The translations under genes and the position numbers were made by a program. The notes under the pieces were generated by a model, which did no database searches, was not told the DNA's origin, and worked only from the letters and a program-made list of their open reading frames with translations. 64,000 nt of DNA from Hydractinia symbiolongicarpus (taxonomy: Eukaryota > Cnidaria > Hydrozoa > Anthoathecata > Hydractiniidae), in contig NC_079886.1 in NCBI RefSeq assembly GCF_029227915.1, forward strand, positions 20,932,501-20,996,500, written 5' to 3'. Positions 61,801-64,000 of the stretch are shown here, piece after piece; position 1 is the stretch's first letter, and every line of letters starts with the position of its first letter.

Positions 61801-63586
61801 TCGGGAAAATTTACCCCCGTGAGTGCTAAATCGCTCACGGAAATTAATCTGCGTGAGCGATCCACGTGCGATCACAAAAGCTCGTGCAAATTAGTTTGCG
61901 TGAGTGGTCAATGAAACAAAAAGTTACGAAATGCACATGCTTGATCTGTAAAATAAAACTAAAAATAATCCAGTCGTCGCTGATCAAAAATATCAACAAA
62001 AATACTCGATCGAGAGCCCTTAAAATTAGAATTTTTTTACGTCGGCAATAAAACGACGTGAGATTCATTTCAACTGATTTGCGTCGGCATTGTGTCGGCA
62101 ATATTTTTTTGTAGTGAAATTGTTCAGCTGGCAATATCTTTTGTCATTCACCTTTTATTTGGGCTAGACCTCTCATAAATTTTATGCACTGATCTCCTAA
62201 GACGATGACAAATGAAAATGGAGTGCAAGTCTTTTTGATATACCTTTTGGATGGTGAACTTCGTTAGGTTAATAGTTCACTGCCAACTGGCTTTTTATGT
62301 TTCTAGATGAACTTATTAGGTTAGGGCATCATTAGGCTGTATATCACAGAAGTCGCCGGTGACATGCTTCGAAAATGCTTGCCGCCGGCACAGTTTAACA
62401 TGAAGCATAACTGTACAGGAGACTCAATTGTTAGAGTTTTGCAGAACATCTCTTCTCACAAAACTGAGGGCAGGGCTGACTTATTGCCTGCTGTTTCGTG
62501 TGGAAAGAACTTCTGGACTTCTTTTTAATACAATATACATTTTTTTCGATTATTATTACGAATCGAAAAATTTGTGTTTGCCGTCGCATGACTGTGTCAG
62601 TAACATAGCGAGCTATGAAATTATTTTTTTTTCGGTCACTGTTACAAAAAAAATTCTTTCTGCAGATGCAGGAATGCCAGCCTTAAAACGAAACCCAATA
62701 AAAATGGATTTTGTAAAACGTATAACCACAAGTGCAAAGTTGAACGCGATGATGTGTTGGCAGATTTGCTATATTTTTAAAACTTTATTCAACATGTTTT
62801 TTCTTTGGTATACATCACGAGAACATTCGTTCAAAAGCTGTATTAAGGTACAGGGCACCTAACCTCTCCCATGTTCTGGTTATATTTAACTTGCATGGGT
62901 GTGCACTCTTCTCGCAGTATTCTCTGTGACGATGAAGGTCGGACTGACTTGTGGCATGGTTCCAAATGGTCTTCCGTCTTTCGTTCGAGACTCAGTGTAA
63001 TGCACCAGCCGAGCATGTGTGTGAGCATGAGTGTCAGCATGAAGGAAAGGAGCCGACCTTAATGTTCTCTTCACCTCATGTTCTTCATAATAACACGATC
63101 GTTCTTCATAAGCTTTGTGTTTTTGGTGGCGCTTATTTAGTAGATTCTCTTAAAATGTGAAAAAAATATATCGTAAGATCTCTAGAAAATTCTGATAAAC
63201 AGTCTCTTATGTGAGCGATAAATTGCTCGCGTAAACTTCTTTTAAAACAGGGTTTAAATAAGCCAGTTGCAATTATTATATTATAGACAACTTTTATGTG
63301 ACGTGTGTTGTTTAAAATTCCCAGACCGTAAGTGGTACGTCGTAGACCAGTCCATTTCAAACTTTTTTTCAGGTGGAAGCATCCTTTGATTTTGAAATTA
63401 GTAGCTTGCATGTAGTTTAGATTTAGATCATATATCAGTGAAAAGATGCTAATAGCCACAGTACAAAAATTTTCAACCATCATTTGATTTTTTTCTATGC
63501 ATGCGCAAGAATCTTGCAAAAAAGTAAACATTGAAACTCATCTATATTATACGAATTCAAAGAGAATGGTCTGTTGATATAATTGT

Positions 63587-63625
63587 TGTTGCAACAAAAT
63601 AACTGTTAACAAGGGATCAATGAGA
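63587..63625. repeat. Dispersed repeat, copy 2
   Basis: TTGCAACAAAATAACTGTTAACAA followed by GGGATCAATGAGAA matches 35242-35285. Confidence 0.6.
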
Positions 63626-64000
63626 AGTGGCCTACAGTTCTCTAACCATAAATACAAAAGATTTTCTTCTCCAACTGACTTTATATTTCTCAATTTAAAT
63701 CTTGCAAGGAATACTGGATCTTGATGCATGCATAAAAGACCTTTACTTGGATGTGGGTTATAAAAAAATATTCTTCCTTGGTAAATAATTAGGTAACTAT
63801 AGAGGGTTAAAGTTGGTTTATCAAGTAATGAAAGTTATTTAAAATAGTAATTGATAAATTAATTAGAGTAAAAATTGATATAAATAAAGATTTGGTTTTA
63901 TCCCAGGGCATGCCACTGCAGATACTATATTTTTACTCAGACAACTTTAGGAAAAGTATTTCAGAAAGTGAAAGAAACTCTATTTTGCCTTTGTAGATTT

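Larger units (their letters stand above)
59058..64000. other. Intergenic, no confident gene
   Basis: About 4.9 kb. Contains a 13-bp-arm hairpin (61091-61122), a SINE (61546-61800), a dispersed repeat copy (63587-63625) and a possible start exon (60912-60938). Open frames such as 62428-62862 look random: biased composition and no recognisable domain. Confidence 0.55.

Noticed and set aside
61508-61822. 104-codon plus-strand open frame
   Set aside because: It is a translation across the SINE copy at 61546-61800.
62428-62862. 144-codon plus-strand open frame
   Set aside because: Composition (many Cys, Phe, Ile, Tyr) is typical of random AT-rich translation and no domain or splice context is visible.

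Overview
This is a eukaryotic nuclear window: very AT-rich, with short coding exons, GT/AG introns of 50 bp to 6 kb, microsatellites, satellites, SINEs and an LTR-retroelement remnant. The gene set (ATXN7L3, citrate synthase, shugoshin, a CNBD2-like protein, FAM185A, an MDM2-type RING protein, an F-box/LRR protein) is animal. Base composition, AT-rich introns and the protein divergence suggest an early-branching invertebrate, most likely a cnidarian and perhaps a hydrozoan. That placement is inference.

Layout. 1-10464 (+): 3' part of a zinc-finger/RING E3 ligase with a 6-kb first intron full of repeats. 12715-20631 (+): three close same-strand genes, FAM185A, an unrecognised protein with TQT-like motifs, and ATXN7L3 in 17 exons. 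21833-23467 (-): F-box/LRR gene, convergent with ATXN7L3. 25672-31328 (-): mitochondrial citrate synthase in 10 exons. 31329-37457: intergenic, with tRNA-derived SINEs and a striking array of about 12 short palindromes sharing the core CCTGAgcgTCAGG. 37458-46829 (+): a shugoshin-like gene whose 4.4-kb intron holds a complete five-exon calmodulin-like gene on the opposite strand (39769-42004). 46830-50155: intergenic, with a 129-bp satellite. 50156-55473 (-): cyclic-nucleotide-binding protein of CNBD2 type in 10 exons. 56547-59057: broken BEL/Pao retroelement (RNase H tail and integrase on the minus strand, a 3' LTR, and an inverted copy of the LTR end at its 5' side). 59058-64000: no recognisable gene apart from one weak start-exon candidate, plus a SINE and dispersed repeats.

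The genes do not form one pathway. They are mostly housekeeping: chromatin deubiquitination (ATXN7L3), TCA cycle (citrate synthase), chromosome cohesion (shugoshin), ubiquitin ligation (RING and F-box genes) and calcium or cyclic-nucleotide sensing. I joined exons by hand, requiring reading phase to close across each junction. All junctions close except one near the shugoshin N-terminus, which is flagged. No prokaryotic-type system, CRISPR array, free-standing tRNA or rRNA gene was seen. The most unusual signals are the palindrome array with changing outer arms, the nested gene, recurrent tandem GTTGGT splice donors and the inverted LTR end on the Pao fragment.
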